DNA of 15,321 nucleotides. Origin: Candidatus Omnitrophota bacterium (GTDB lineage: Bacteria; Omnitrophota; Gorgyraeia; Gygaellales; Profunditerraquicolaceae). Shown here piece after piece: positions 6,660 to 13,056 of the stretch. The translations under genes were made by a program, and so were the position numbers. The stretch lies in contig JAFGET010000139.1 of assembly GCA_016931435.1 (NCBI GenBank), forward strand, positions 1 through 15,321, given 5' to 3'. Numbering within the stretch: the stretch's first letter is position 1; every line of letters starts with the position of its first letter. A model generated the notes under the pieces. It searched no databases. It was given only the letters and a program-made list of their open reading frames with translations, and was not told the DNA's origin.

Positions 6660-7742
6660 ATGATTTATAAAATTACTTTGATCCCAGGCGACGGTACGGG
6701 CCTTGAGATATCCGAGGCGACGAAGAGGTGCCTTGAGGCAACCGGGGTTAGGTTTGAATGGGAAGAGGTTATTGCCGGAGAGACTGCTCTTAAGCAATTT
6801 GGGGAGATCCTGCCCAAAAATGTTTTAGAATCGATAAAGAGAAACAAAGTAGCTATAAAAGGGCCGATCATTACTCCTATAGCAGGGGGTTTTCGTTCGG
6901 TCAACGTCGCAATACGCCATGCCCTGGACCTATATGCCTGTCTTCGTCCGGCCAAAACATATCCCGGGGTAAGAAGCCCGTATAAAGATATAGACCTGGT
7001 GATCGTACGCGAAAACAGCGAGGACCTGTACGCGGGAATAGAGTTTGAAGAAGGCCTACCCGAGACCAAGGACCTTATCCGCGAAATAGAAAAACACAGC
7101 CATAAAAAAATCCACCCGGATTCAGGAATATCCATAAAGCCTATTTCTAAATTCGCCTCCGAGCGTATCGTCAGGTTCGCTTTCGAATATGCCATAAAAG
7201 CCGGAAGAAAAAAAGTCACTGCTGTGCATAAGGCGAACATCATGAAATTTACCGACGGATTATTTTTAAAAGTAGCTCGCCAAGTCGCTTCTGAATATAG
7301 CGGAAAAATTGCCTTTGATGAAGCGATCGTAGACAATATGACGATGCAGCTGGTCCAGCGCCCGCATTATTATGATGTTTTGGTCTTACCCAATCTTTAC
7401 GGAGATATAATATCGGATCTATGCGCAGGCCTGATCGGCGGGTTAGGTATCGCTCCCGGAGCCAATATCGGAGAAGATCTGGCGGTATTTGAGCCGGTAC
7501 ACGGGGCTGCCCCTAAATATGCAGGGATGAATAAAGTCAATCCTACGGCTATGATCCTCTCGGGCGTGCTTATGCTGCGTTATCTTAAGGAAGAAAAAGC
7601 CGCGGATAGGCTTGAAGAAGCAGTCAAAGAGGTTATCAGGGAAGGTAAATCCGTAACCTACGATCTAAAACCCGACCGCAATGACCCTACCAGCGTAGGC
7701 ACTAAAGAAATGGCTGACGCTATTGTAAAAAAATTAAAATGA
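6660..7742 (+). CDS. icd: Isocitrate/isopropylmalate dehydrogenase family protein, isocitrate dehydrogenase type
   Basis: This oxidatively decarboxylates a 2-hydroxy acid with NAD(P); the residues point to isocitrate, giving 2-oxoglutarate. It has 360 residues, the short length shared by NAD-IDH and isopropylmalate dehydrogenase. The substrate segment reads RSVNVAIRHALDLYACLRP (79-97), with S80, N82, R86 and R96 matching E. coli Icd S113, N115, R119 and R129; isopropylmalate enzymes carry a Leu-rich segment there. R117 and Y124 lie in VRENSEDLYAG, K191 in HKANIMKFTDGLF, and metal-ligand Asp residues at 225, 249 and 253. The cofactor loop HGAAPKYAG (281-289) has Lys-Tyr as in NADP-IDH, not Asp-Ile as in NAD enzymes. 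It overlaps mdh by ATGA (7739-7742). The exact substrate remains unproven. Confidence 0.87.
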   Translation: MIYKITLIPGDGTGLEISEATKRCLEATGVRFEWEEVIAGETALKQFGEILPKNVLESIKRNKVAIKGPIITPIAGGFRSVNVAIRHALDLYACLRPAKTYPGVRSPYKDIDLVIVRENSEDLYAGIEFEEGLPETKDLIREIEKHSHKKIHPDSGISIKPISKFASERIVRFAFEYAIKAGRKKVTAVHKANIMKFTDGLFLKVARQVASEYSGKIAFDEAIVDNMTMQLVQRPHYYDVLVLPNLYGDIISDLCAGLIGGLGIAPGANIGEDLAVFEPVHGAAPKYAGMNKVNPTAMILSGVLMLRYLKEEKAADRLEEAVKEVIREGKSVTYDLKPDRNDPTSVGTKEMADAIVKKLK

Positions 7743-8662
7743 AGATTTCCATAATCGGGGCAGGAAATGTCGGCAGTACTGCTGCCTTACGTCTTCTTGA
7801 GGCGCAAACAGGTGATATCGTTTTAGTCGATATCGCAAAGGGCCAAGCTTTCGGCAAGGCTATGGATCTAGATGATGCCCGCCGGATATTAAAACAAGAT
7901 TATCGTATTGAAGGCACGGATGACTTCAGCCGGATAAATGATTCTGACATAGTCGTGGTGACTGCGGGCTTTCCCAGGAAACCCGGGATGACCCGTGAGG
8001 AATTGTTGAATAAGAATGCTCAGATCGTAAAAGAAGTCGCTTTAAAGATCAAAGAACATTCTTTTGGCGCGATAGTGATCATTGTGACTAACCCCCTGGA
8101 CCTGATGACTTATTTGGCTAAAGAGGTTACAGGGATTATGCCGGGGAAGGTATTGGGTATGGGGATAAGTCTGGATGCTTCGCGTTTTGCTAATTTGATC
8201 AGTCAAGAGCTCGGCGTTGCCTGTTCCGATATCGAAGCGCAGGTGATCGGTTCGCACGGAGAAGGCATGTTGCCGCTTGTGCGTTTTTGCAAGGTTAAGG
8301 GAGCACCTTTAAGTAAATTATTAGATGATGAACGAATAGCGTTATTGGCTAAAAGAACGGTAGAGCGCGGCAAGGAAATTGTCGCTGCCCTGGGTTCAGG
8401 AAGCGCTTATTTTGCGCCTTCGGCTGCCATAGCGGACCTGGTTAAAGCAATAGCAAAGGATGAAAAGCGGACCATCGGTGTCTGTACTTACTTGAATGGC
8501 CAGTACGGGATAAAAGATGTATGTATCGGCCTGCCGTGTGTGATCGGAAAGGGAGGTATTGAAAAGATCATTGAATTGGAATTGGATACACAAGAAAAAG
8601 AATCCCTTTTGAAATCCGCCGGAGCCTTACGCGCTTTGATCGACCAGCTTGAAGTTAAATAG
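7739..8662 (+). CDS. mdh: Malate dehydrogenase (LDH-like type)
   Basis: This interconverts malate and oxaloacetate with NAD in the cytoplasm. It has 307 residues, typical of the LDH-like MDH group. The nucleotide fold begins GAGNVGSTAA (7-16), and D31 ends the second beta strand, which fits NAD. The substrate loop GFPRKPGMTREELL (77-90) carries R80 and R86; Arg at the first of these is the classical mark of malate rather than lactate activity. R149 and D146 lie in LDASRF, and the catalytic His is H173 in GSHGEGMLPL. That last motif is normally GxHGDxMVP, so GEG is a departure. The 4-base overlap with the IDH gene suggests coupled translation and a shared pathway. Confidence 0.93.
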   Translation: MKISIIGAGNVGSTAALRLLEAQTGDIVLVDIAKGQAFGKAMDLDDARRILKQDYRIEGTDDFSRINDSDIVVVTAGFPRKPGMTREELLNKNAQIVKEVALKIKEHSFGAIVIIVTNPLDLMTYLAKEVTGIMPGKVLGMGISLDASRFANLISQELGVACSDIEAQVIGSHGEGMLPLVRFCKVKGAPLSKLLDDERIALLAKRTVERGKEIVAALGSGSAYFAPSAAIADLVKAIAKDEKRTIGVCTYLNGQYGIKDVCIGLPCVIGKGGIEKIIELELDTQEKESLLKSAGALRALIDQLEVK

Positions 8663-8679
8663 TCAACATCCAAATGATC

Positions 8680-8685
8680 GGAGGT
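8680..8685 (+). promoter_or_regulatory. GGAGGT Shine-Dalgarno deciding the lpd start
   Basis: This strong ribosome site lies just past the mdh stop. It is 17 bases from ATG 8703, which is too far, but exactly 8 bases from an in-frame CTG at 8694. It shows that translation starts after 8685, so a TTG at 8649 is too early. Confidence 0.7.
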
Positions 8686-8702
8686 CCTACCCCCTGGAAA
8701 AT

Positions 8703-9992
8703 ATGTATGATATAGCGATAATAGGAGCCGGATGGGCGGGGTTTAATGCCGCGATCAAAGCAAGAGACCTGGGCTTAAAGACAGTCCTGTTAGAAAAAGG
8801 CCCGTTGGGAGGCACTTGCTTAAATTGCGGCTGCATACCTACTAAATCATTGATCCAATCCGCTAAAGTCTATAACCTCACCAAAAAGTCTTCGGTATTC
8901 GGCATTGAGGCAACATCGCCTACAGTTGATTTTAGCAGGATCCAGGAAAGAAAAGATAAGATCGTCCAGCAGCTGCAAGGCGGCATGAAGTCGCTGTTAA
9001 AGGATATTGATTTTTTAGAGGGCGAGGCTGATATTTTATCCAATGAAGAGATCAAGGTAAGCGGGCAGAACTTAAAAACCAAAGCGGTGTTGATAGCTAC
9101 AGGTTCCCGCCCTGCTGAAATAAGCTCTTTGAAGTTTGACGGCAAAAAGATCATTTCCAGCGACGAGGTCTTGAATCTAAAGGAAATACCTAAAAGCCTT
9201 CTTATCATCGGGGCTGGGGTGATCGGTTGTGAATTCGCCGGGTTATTTTCCAGCTTTGGCAGCCAGGTACATTTGGTGGAAAAAATGCCGCAGGTATTAC
9301 CCGGGATAGACAAAGAGGTCGCCAATAAACTACAGAATATTTTTAAAAAGAAAGGGATTAAGGTTGAAACAGGCATCGATGCTGCGAACTTGGATCCCGG
9401 TGATTATGAGCTGATCCTTGTTTCAGTGGGCAGGATCCCAGATACCAAAAGCCTTTCTTTGGAGAAGATCGGCATAGGTATTGAAAAAGGCAGGATAATT
9501 ACGGATGGATATTTAGCGACAAATGTCCCTGGTGTTTACGCTGCGGGAGACTGCACAGGTAAGATCATGTTGGCTCATTTTGCTTCTTATCAGGGGATAA
9601 TAGCCGCGGAGAATATTGCCCGAGCTGATAGTCCGCTTAAGGCGGATGAACATAATATCCCTAGTTGTATTTTTACCTATCCGGAAATAGCGGTTATAGG
9701 CTTAAGCCAACAAGAGGCAGAGGCAAAGGGCCTCGATATAAAAATCAATAAGTTTGATTTTATGGGCTCAGGCATGGCGCGGATACTGGATGAAGCTGAA
9801 GGGTTTATTAAGGTGATCAGCCAAAAGGGCAGCGATGAGCTTTTGGGTGCTTCTATAATCGGGCCGCACGCTACTGAATTGATCGCAAGCTTTACTCTGG
9901 CCATCCAATCAAGCTTTAAGCTCAAGGACCTTAAGAAAATTATTTTTGCGCATCCCAGTCTTTCTGAATCCATAACCGAGGCCTTGAAGTAG
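8703..9992 (+). CDS. lpd: Dihydrolipoamide dehydrogenase (E3 of 2-oxoacid dehydrogenase / glycine cleavage)
   Basis: This FAD flavoprotein reoxidises dihydrolipoyl groups and passes electrons to NAD. From ATG 8703 it has 429 residues, a little shorter than the usual 460-475. Features: FAD-binding DIAIIGAGWAGFNAA (3-17), redox disulfide GGTCLNCGCIPTKSL (36-50), NAD fold IIGAGVIGCEFAGLFSSFG followed by an acidic VEK suggesting NAD, FAD site GVYAAGDCTG, and the C-terminal catalytic H417-E422 in AHPSLSE. The redox pair is C39 and C44; a third Cys, C42, sits between them where Val is common. The open frame extends back to TTG 8649 inside mdh, but the family N-terminus and the Shine-Dalgarno at 8680 rule that out. 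CTG 8694 is a possible start three codons upstream. lipB begins the base after its stop. Confidence 0.9.
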   Translation: MYDIAIIGAGWAGFNAAIKARDLGLKTVLLEKGPLGGTCLNCGCIPTKSLIQSAKVYNLTKKSSVFGIEATSPTVDFSRIQERKDKIVQQLQGGMKSLLKDIDFLEGEADILSNEEIKVSGQNLKTKAVLIATGSRPAEISSLKFDGKKIISSDEVLNLKEIPKSLLIIGAGVIGCEFAGLFSSFGSQVHLVEKMPQVLPGIDKEVANKLQNIFKKKGIKVETGIDAANLDPGDYELILVSVGRIPDTKSLSLEKIGIGIEKGRIITDGYLATNVPGVYAAGDCTGKIMLAHFASYQGIIAAENIARADSPLKADEHNIPSCIFTYPEIAVIGLSQQEAEAKGLDIKINKFDFMGSGMARILDEAEGFIKVISQKGSDELLGASIIGPHATELIASFTLAIQSSFKLKDLKKIIFAHPSLSESITEALK

Positions 9993-10631
9993 ATGAAGAC
10001 AAAGTTATTGGATCTTGGGCTTTGCGATTTCGATCAGGCCTGGCAGGTCCAGAAGAGGACATTAGAAGATATAAAAAAGGGTATTTTGGACGCGGTCCTG
10101 ATTTTGTGCCGCCACTATCCGGTGGTCACACTGGGCAGGCAGGCAAAAAAAGAAAGCCTGAAGGCTACAGAAGAGGATTTAAGTAAAAAAGGAATAAGTT
10201 TATTTTCCGTAGAAAGAGGAGGCGATGCGACTTATCATGGGCCGGGGCAGCTCATCGCATATCCGGTATTTAACCTGAGCTATTTTAAAAAAGACATCCA
10301 CTTTTTTTTACGTAGGCTTGAAGACGTGGCGATCGGATTCTTGGCAGAACTAGGGATTTCGGGCTTGCGATATGAGGGGCTAACCGGAGCCTGGGTTGAG
10401 AAAAGAAAGATCGCCTCTTTGGGGATTGCTATCAGGAATTGGATAACATATCACGGTTTAAGCATCAATATCCAGAGGGATGATTTAGCTAATTTTTGCC
10501 TGATCAGGCCTTGCGGTATGGATATAGAGATGACTTCTTTAGAGGATGAGTTAGGCCAAGGGGTCGAGCCGGACAGTGTTAAGAGAAAAATTACAGAGCA
10601 GTTTAAAAATATTTTTGGTTTTGTTGCTTAA
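9993..10631 (+). CDS. lipB: Octanoyl-[acyl-carrier-protein]:protein N-octanoyltransferase
   Basis: LipB moves octanoate from acyl carrier protein to the target Lys of lipoyl domains, the first step of lipoate synthesis; LipA then adds sulfur. It has 212 residues, normal length. Motifs: VVTLGRQAKKE (44-54), RGGDATYHGPGQLIAYPVFNL (from 75), catalytic K139 in KRKIASLGIAI, and the acyl-thioester Cys C174 in IRPCGMD. It starts immediately after the lpd stop (no gap), using a weak GAGG at 9978-9981 inside lpd. Its likely acceptors include the free lipoyl domain encoded at 11566. lipA is not in the window. Confidence 0.94.
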   Translation: MKTKLLDLGLCDFDQAWQVQKRTLEDIKKGILDAVLILCRHYPVVTLGRQAKKESLKATEEDLSKKGISLFSVERGGDATYHGPGQLIAYPVFNLSYFKKDIHFFLRRLEDVAIGFLAELGISGLRYEGLTGAWVEKRKIASLGIAIRNWITYHGLSINIQRDDLANFCLIRPCGMDIEMTSLEDELGQGVEPDSVKRKITEQFKNIFGFVA

Positions 10632-10646
10632 AAAAAGGAGTAGAGT

Positions 10647-11327
10647 ATGACTGTCAAACTCAAAGCCTTTTATTTCGGCATGTTTTTCATTTTCTTTTTA
10701 CCCCTGCCTTCCTTCTCTGAAGAGGTCCTGACCCTCACCACCTATTATCCCTCTCCTTACGGCAGTTACCGGGAACTATCCGCCCAACGCATGAAAGTAG
10801 GCGTAAAATTTTCCGGCTATCCCATAGCTGATAATAATTTGATCGTAGAAGGAAAAATCGGAGTAGGCACGACAGCTCCAAGTGAAGCTTTAGAAGTAAA
10901 TGGCCATGTTTTGGCCGGACCTATTGTGGGTGAATGGGTACCAGCATACACTACTGGAGTAGGATTTTATGTCTGGGATACAGAGAATGTTAATACTGAT
11001 CCAAATTATTTTGCCAGGGCAGATTCAAATACATCCATACAGATCCTAAAGGCAGGATATTATATGGTGCAAGCGAGGCTTTTAGTAGAAGGCTGTTCTA
11101 AACCAGGAATTATAGTATATGGTTATCTTTCGAGAAATGGTAATATGATCGATAGAGAAAAAACCATATCTATTGCTGATCCTAGTCCTGGAACGGTACG
11201 GGCATTATTCCATTTGTCTAGAGTAGATTATTTTGAAGCAAATGATAAGATAGGTGCATATGCAAGTACTTGTGACAGAGCCGGTAACGGCAGAAGGTCA
11301 GTTTTAACAATATATAAGTTAAATTAA
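10647..11327 (+). CDS. Secreted modular protein with C1q/TNF-like C-terminal domain
   Basis: No gene name is recognised. The 226-residue protein starts with a signal peptide (1-24): a short basic start, a hydrophobic core GMFFIFFLPLP, and likely cleavage near PSFS-EE. The mature start TLTTYYPSPYGSYRELSAQR (29-48) resembles a segment I recall on many exported proteins of uncultured bacteria. Then come IVEGKIGVGTTAPSEALEVNG (66-86), typical of tail-fibre and head-domain linkers, and a beta-rich part (97-226). Strand patterns such as ILKAGYYMVQARLLV, YGYLSRNGNMI and RVDYFEANDKIGAYA look like a C1q/TNF jelly roll, which often forms trimers. C150 and C209 could form a disulfide. AAGGAG lies 6 bases before the ATG. 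Base use turns more A/T-rich after about 10915. A surface binding role is inference. Confidence 0.7.
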   Translation: MTVKLKAFYFGMFFIFFLPLPSFSEEVLTLTTYYPSPYGSYRELSAQRMKVGVKFSGYPIADNNLIVEGKIGVGTTAPSEALEVNGHVLAGPIVGEWVPAYTTGVGFYVWDTENVNTDPNYFARADSNTSIQILKAGYYMVQARLLVEGCSKPGIIVYGYLSRNGNMIDREKTISIADPSPGTVRALFHLSRVDYFEANDKIGAYASTCDRAGNGRRSVLTIYKLN

Positions 11328-11355
11328 TATATTAATATTTGTTTTATATAACACC

Positions 11356-11408
11356 TTTACTGGGGGTGGCACCCGGCCTTATAGGATAGGCCGGTGTCCC
11401 TCTTACTG
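11356..11408 (+). repeat. Hairpin element 1 of four (forward)
   Basis: Begins TTTACTGGGG and ends TTACTG. Stem CCGGCCT (11373-11379) pairs with AGGCCGG (11388-11394) around loop TATAGGAT (11380-11387). C11372 is bulged, then GGCA pairs on with TGTCC, and an outer G-run faces a C-run. There is no T-run, so it is not a terminator. Confidence 0.85.
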
Positions 11409-11448
11409 CAGAAAGCAGTACACCAAACCATCCTTTAGGTTTGGGTGT
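11407..11448 (-). repeat. Hairpin element 2 of four (reverse), 42-base direct repeat copy A
   Basis: Identical over 42 bases to copy B at 11453-11494. ACACC-AAACC (11420-11429) pairs with GGTTT-GG and TGT (11438-11448) around loop ATCCTTTA, with G11445 bulged. Read on the minus strand it gives loop TAAAGGAT and a bulged C at the same place as in elements 1 and 4. A small extra hairpin TACTGC-AGAAA-GCAGTA (11404-11420) overlaps its edge. Confidence 0.85.
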
Positions 11449-11452
11449 AAAG

Positions 11453-11494
11453 TGCAGAAAGCAGTACACCAAACCATCCTTTAGGTTTGGGTGT
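11453..11494 (-). repeat. Hairpin element 3 of four (reverse), 42-base direct repeat copy B
   Basis: A perfect copy of element 2, 46 bases downstream, separated from it by AAAG. The identical sequence indicates recent duplication or gene conversion. It abuts element 4. Confidence 0.85.
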
Positions 11495-11547
11495 TTACTG
11501 GGGATAGCACCCCGGCATATAGGATTGCCGGGTGTCCCCCATTACTG
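11494..11547 (+). repeat. Hairpin element 4 of four (forward)
   Basis: Begins TTTACTGGGG like element 1. Stem CCCGGCA (11511-11517) pairs with TGCCGGG (11526-11532) around the same loop TATAGGAT (11518-11525). C11510 is bulged as in element 1, and an outer GGGG (11500-11503) faces CCCCC (11536-11540). Compared with element 1, three of the seven inner pairs differ and each is compensated. It ends 19 bases before the lipoyl-protein ATG. Confidence 0.85.
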
Positions 11548-11565
11548 GGGGAGGAGGAGGGGAAA

Positions 11566-11799
11566 ATGATAAAAGTAAATCTTCCTGAATTAAGCGAAGG
11601 CGTCAGTAAGGCTACGATCACCTACTGGTATTTTCAGCCGGGAGAAAAGGTCAATGAAAAGGACGATCTAGTCGAGCTCGCTACGGATAAAGCGACTTTT
11701 AATCTGCCCAGCCCTGCTGCCGGGACCTTAAGTGAAGTATTCTTCCACGAAGGCGATACGGTGAATGTGGGAGACCTGCTGGCGACAATCGAGGAATAA
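11566..11799 (+). CDS. Stand-alone lipoyl-domain protein
   Basis: A 77-residue protein that is a single biotinyl/lipoyl-attachment domain of the 2-oxoacid dehydrogenase E2 type. It runs from VNLPELSEGVSKATI (4-18), through the beta-turn lysine K42 in DLVELATDKATF (the expected lipoylation site), to GTLSEVFFHEGDTVNVGDLLATIEE, where the fold ends. No linker, subunit-binding or acyltransferase domain follows; TAA comes at once. The ATG at 11566 is chosen because GGAGGAGGAGGGG stands right before it and the domain begins there. A frame back to 11491 would read through hairpin 4 and looks spurious. It could be a mobile lipoyl carrier served by lpd and lipB upstream, or a leftover of an E2 gene. 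Biotin is less likely, since DKA rather than MKM surrounds the Lys. Confidence 0.88.
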   Translation: MIKVNLPELSEGVSKATITYWYFQPGEKVNEKDDLVELATDKATFNLPSPAAGTLSEVFFHEGDTVNVGDLLATIEE

Positions 11800-11802
11800 T
11801 CT

Positions 11803-11831
11803 TTGACAAAAAGCGTAATTTAATATATAGT
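11803..11831 (+). promoter_or_regulatory. Sigma-70-type promoter for pgk-tpiA-secG
   Basis: TTGACA (11803-11808) and TATAGT (11826-11831) are 17 bases apart, the ideal spacing. The -35 begins 4 bases after the lipoyl gene stop. Transcription would start near 11838, leaving a leader of about 40 bases with AAGGAGG (11863-11869) 8 bases before the pgk ATG. Confidence 0.8.
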
Positions 11832-11877
11832 TAATTTTCATATTTATGGGAGCGGCTAGAGTAAGGAGGCTTGTTTT

Positions 11878-13056
11878 ATGGCAAAGCTTACGTTAAAAGA
11901 CATCGATTTAAAAGATAAATCCGTTTTAGTACGCGCGGATTTCAATGTGCCCCAAGACGATAAATTAAATATAACCGATGATACGCGTATCAGGGCGACC
12001 CTCCCTACCTTAAAGTATATTTTGGAAAACGGCGCAAAAAAGATAATTTTAATGAGCCATCTGGGCAGGCCTGAAGGAAAAGTTGTGGCTAAATACAGCT
12101 TAAAGCCGGTATCGGTCAAGCTAAGCGAGTTATTAAAAGAGCCGGTTTTAGCCCTTGATGAATGCGTTGGCGATAAGATCAAAGAAGGAATAGCCGCCGC
12201 AAAGGAAAAGGTAGTCCTTCTTGAAAATTTAAGGTTTCATTCGGAAGAAGAGGCCAATAGCGCTGATTTTGCCAGGCAACTTGCTTCTTTGGGCGATGTT
12301 TTTGTGAATGATGCTTTTGGCACCGCGCACCGCGCCCATGCCTCTACCGAAGGGGTGACGCATTATTTAAAGTCTGCCGCGGGATTTTTATTGGATAAAG
12401 AGATACGGTACCTGGGTTCGGCGGTTGAGGACCCGAAAAAACCTTTTATGGTCATCCTAGGAGGAGCAAAGGTCTCCGATAAAATAGGCGTTATTGAACA
12501 CCTGCTTCCTAAATGCGATGCCATCATCATAGGCGGAGGCATGGCCTATACATTTTTAAAAGCTCAAGGTAAACAAATAGGCAATTCAAAGCTTGAAAAA
12601 GATAAAGTTGAGCTGGCAAAAAGCATTTTAGATAAAGCCGTAAGTTTAAAAAAAGAGATCCTTCTTCCGCAAGACCATCTGGTAGTCGATAAGATCGATC
12701 CTCAAGCGGCAACTGAGATAGTGGATGATATCCCGGAAGGCAAGATCGCCGTAGATATCGGACCCAAAACGATCAGCGCGTTTTCGCAGAAGCTTAAAGA
12801 CGCAAAGACTATTGTTTGGAACGGCCCGATGGGGATATTTGAGATGGATGCCTTTAGTAATGGCACCCGGCAGCTTGCAGAATCTATCTCTACAATAGGC
12901 GCAACTACGATCATAGGGGGAGGAGATACTGCCGCGGCTATAGCTAAATTCAAATTGGAAGATAAAATGACGCATATTTCAACAGGGGGCGGAGCGAGCT
13001 TGGAGTTTTTGGAAGGCAAGGCCTTGCCGGGAATAGCCGCGCTTACGGATAAATGA
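11878..13056 (+). CDS. pgk: Phosphoglycerate kinase
   Basis: This glycolytic enzyme moves phosphate between 1,3-bisphosphoglycerate and ADP, giving 3-phosphoglycerate and ATP. It has 392 residues, normal length. N-terminal substrate site: VRADFNVP (18-25), R38, SHLGRPEG (60-67), LENLRFHSEEE (115-125) and NDAFGTAHRAHAS (144-156). C-terminal nucleotide site: ILGGAKVSDKIGV, GGGMAYTFLKAQG, WNGPMGIFE and IIGGGDTAAAI, then STGGGASLEFLEG. It is led by its own promoter and a strong Shine-Dalgarno. The stop overlaps the tpiA start by ATGA (13053-13056). No gapA is adjacent, though it often precedes pgk. Confidence 0.98.
   Translation: MAKLTLKDIDLKDKSVLVRADFNVPQDDKLNITDDTRIRATLPTLKYILENGAKKIILMSHLGRPEGKVVAKYSLKPVSVKLSELLKEPVLALDECVGDKIKEGIAAAKEKVVLLENLRFHSEEEANSADFARQLASLGDVFVNDAFGTAHRAHASTEGVTHYLKSAAGFLLDKEIRYLGSAVEDPKKPFMVILGGAKVSDKIGVIEHLLPKCDAIIIGGGMAYTFLKAQGKQIGNSKLEKDKVELAKSILDKAVSLKKEILLPQDHLVVDKIDPQAATEIVDDIPEGKIAVDIGPKTISAFSQKLKDAKTIVWNGPMGIFEMDAFSNGTRQLAESISTIGATTIIGGGDTAAAIAKFKLEDKMTHISTGGGASLEFLEGKALPGIAALTDK

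Noticed and set aside
6665..7336. A 223-codon minus-strand ORF opposite the IDH gene
   Set aside because: It lies entirely within a well-supported gene and its protein shows no recognisable family motif.
11324..11335. TTAATATATTAA palindrome at the stop of the secreted-protein gene as a terminator
   Set aside because: It is A/T-only with a very weak stem; the T-rich bases after it are broken by other bases.
11356..11550. Hairpin array as a CRISPR array, integron attC sites or tandem terminators
   Set aside because: There are no regular repeat-spacer units, no GTTRRRY-type integron core, and no T-runs after the stems.
11491..11565. N-terminal extension of the lipoyl protein (MFTGDSTPAYRIAG...)
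   Set aside because: It is a translation through hairpin 4. The strong Shine-Dalgarno and the domain boundary both place the start at 11566.
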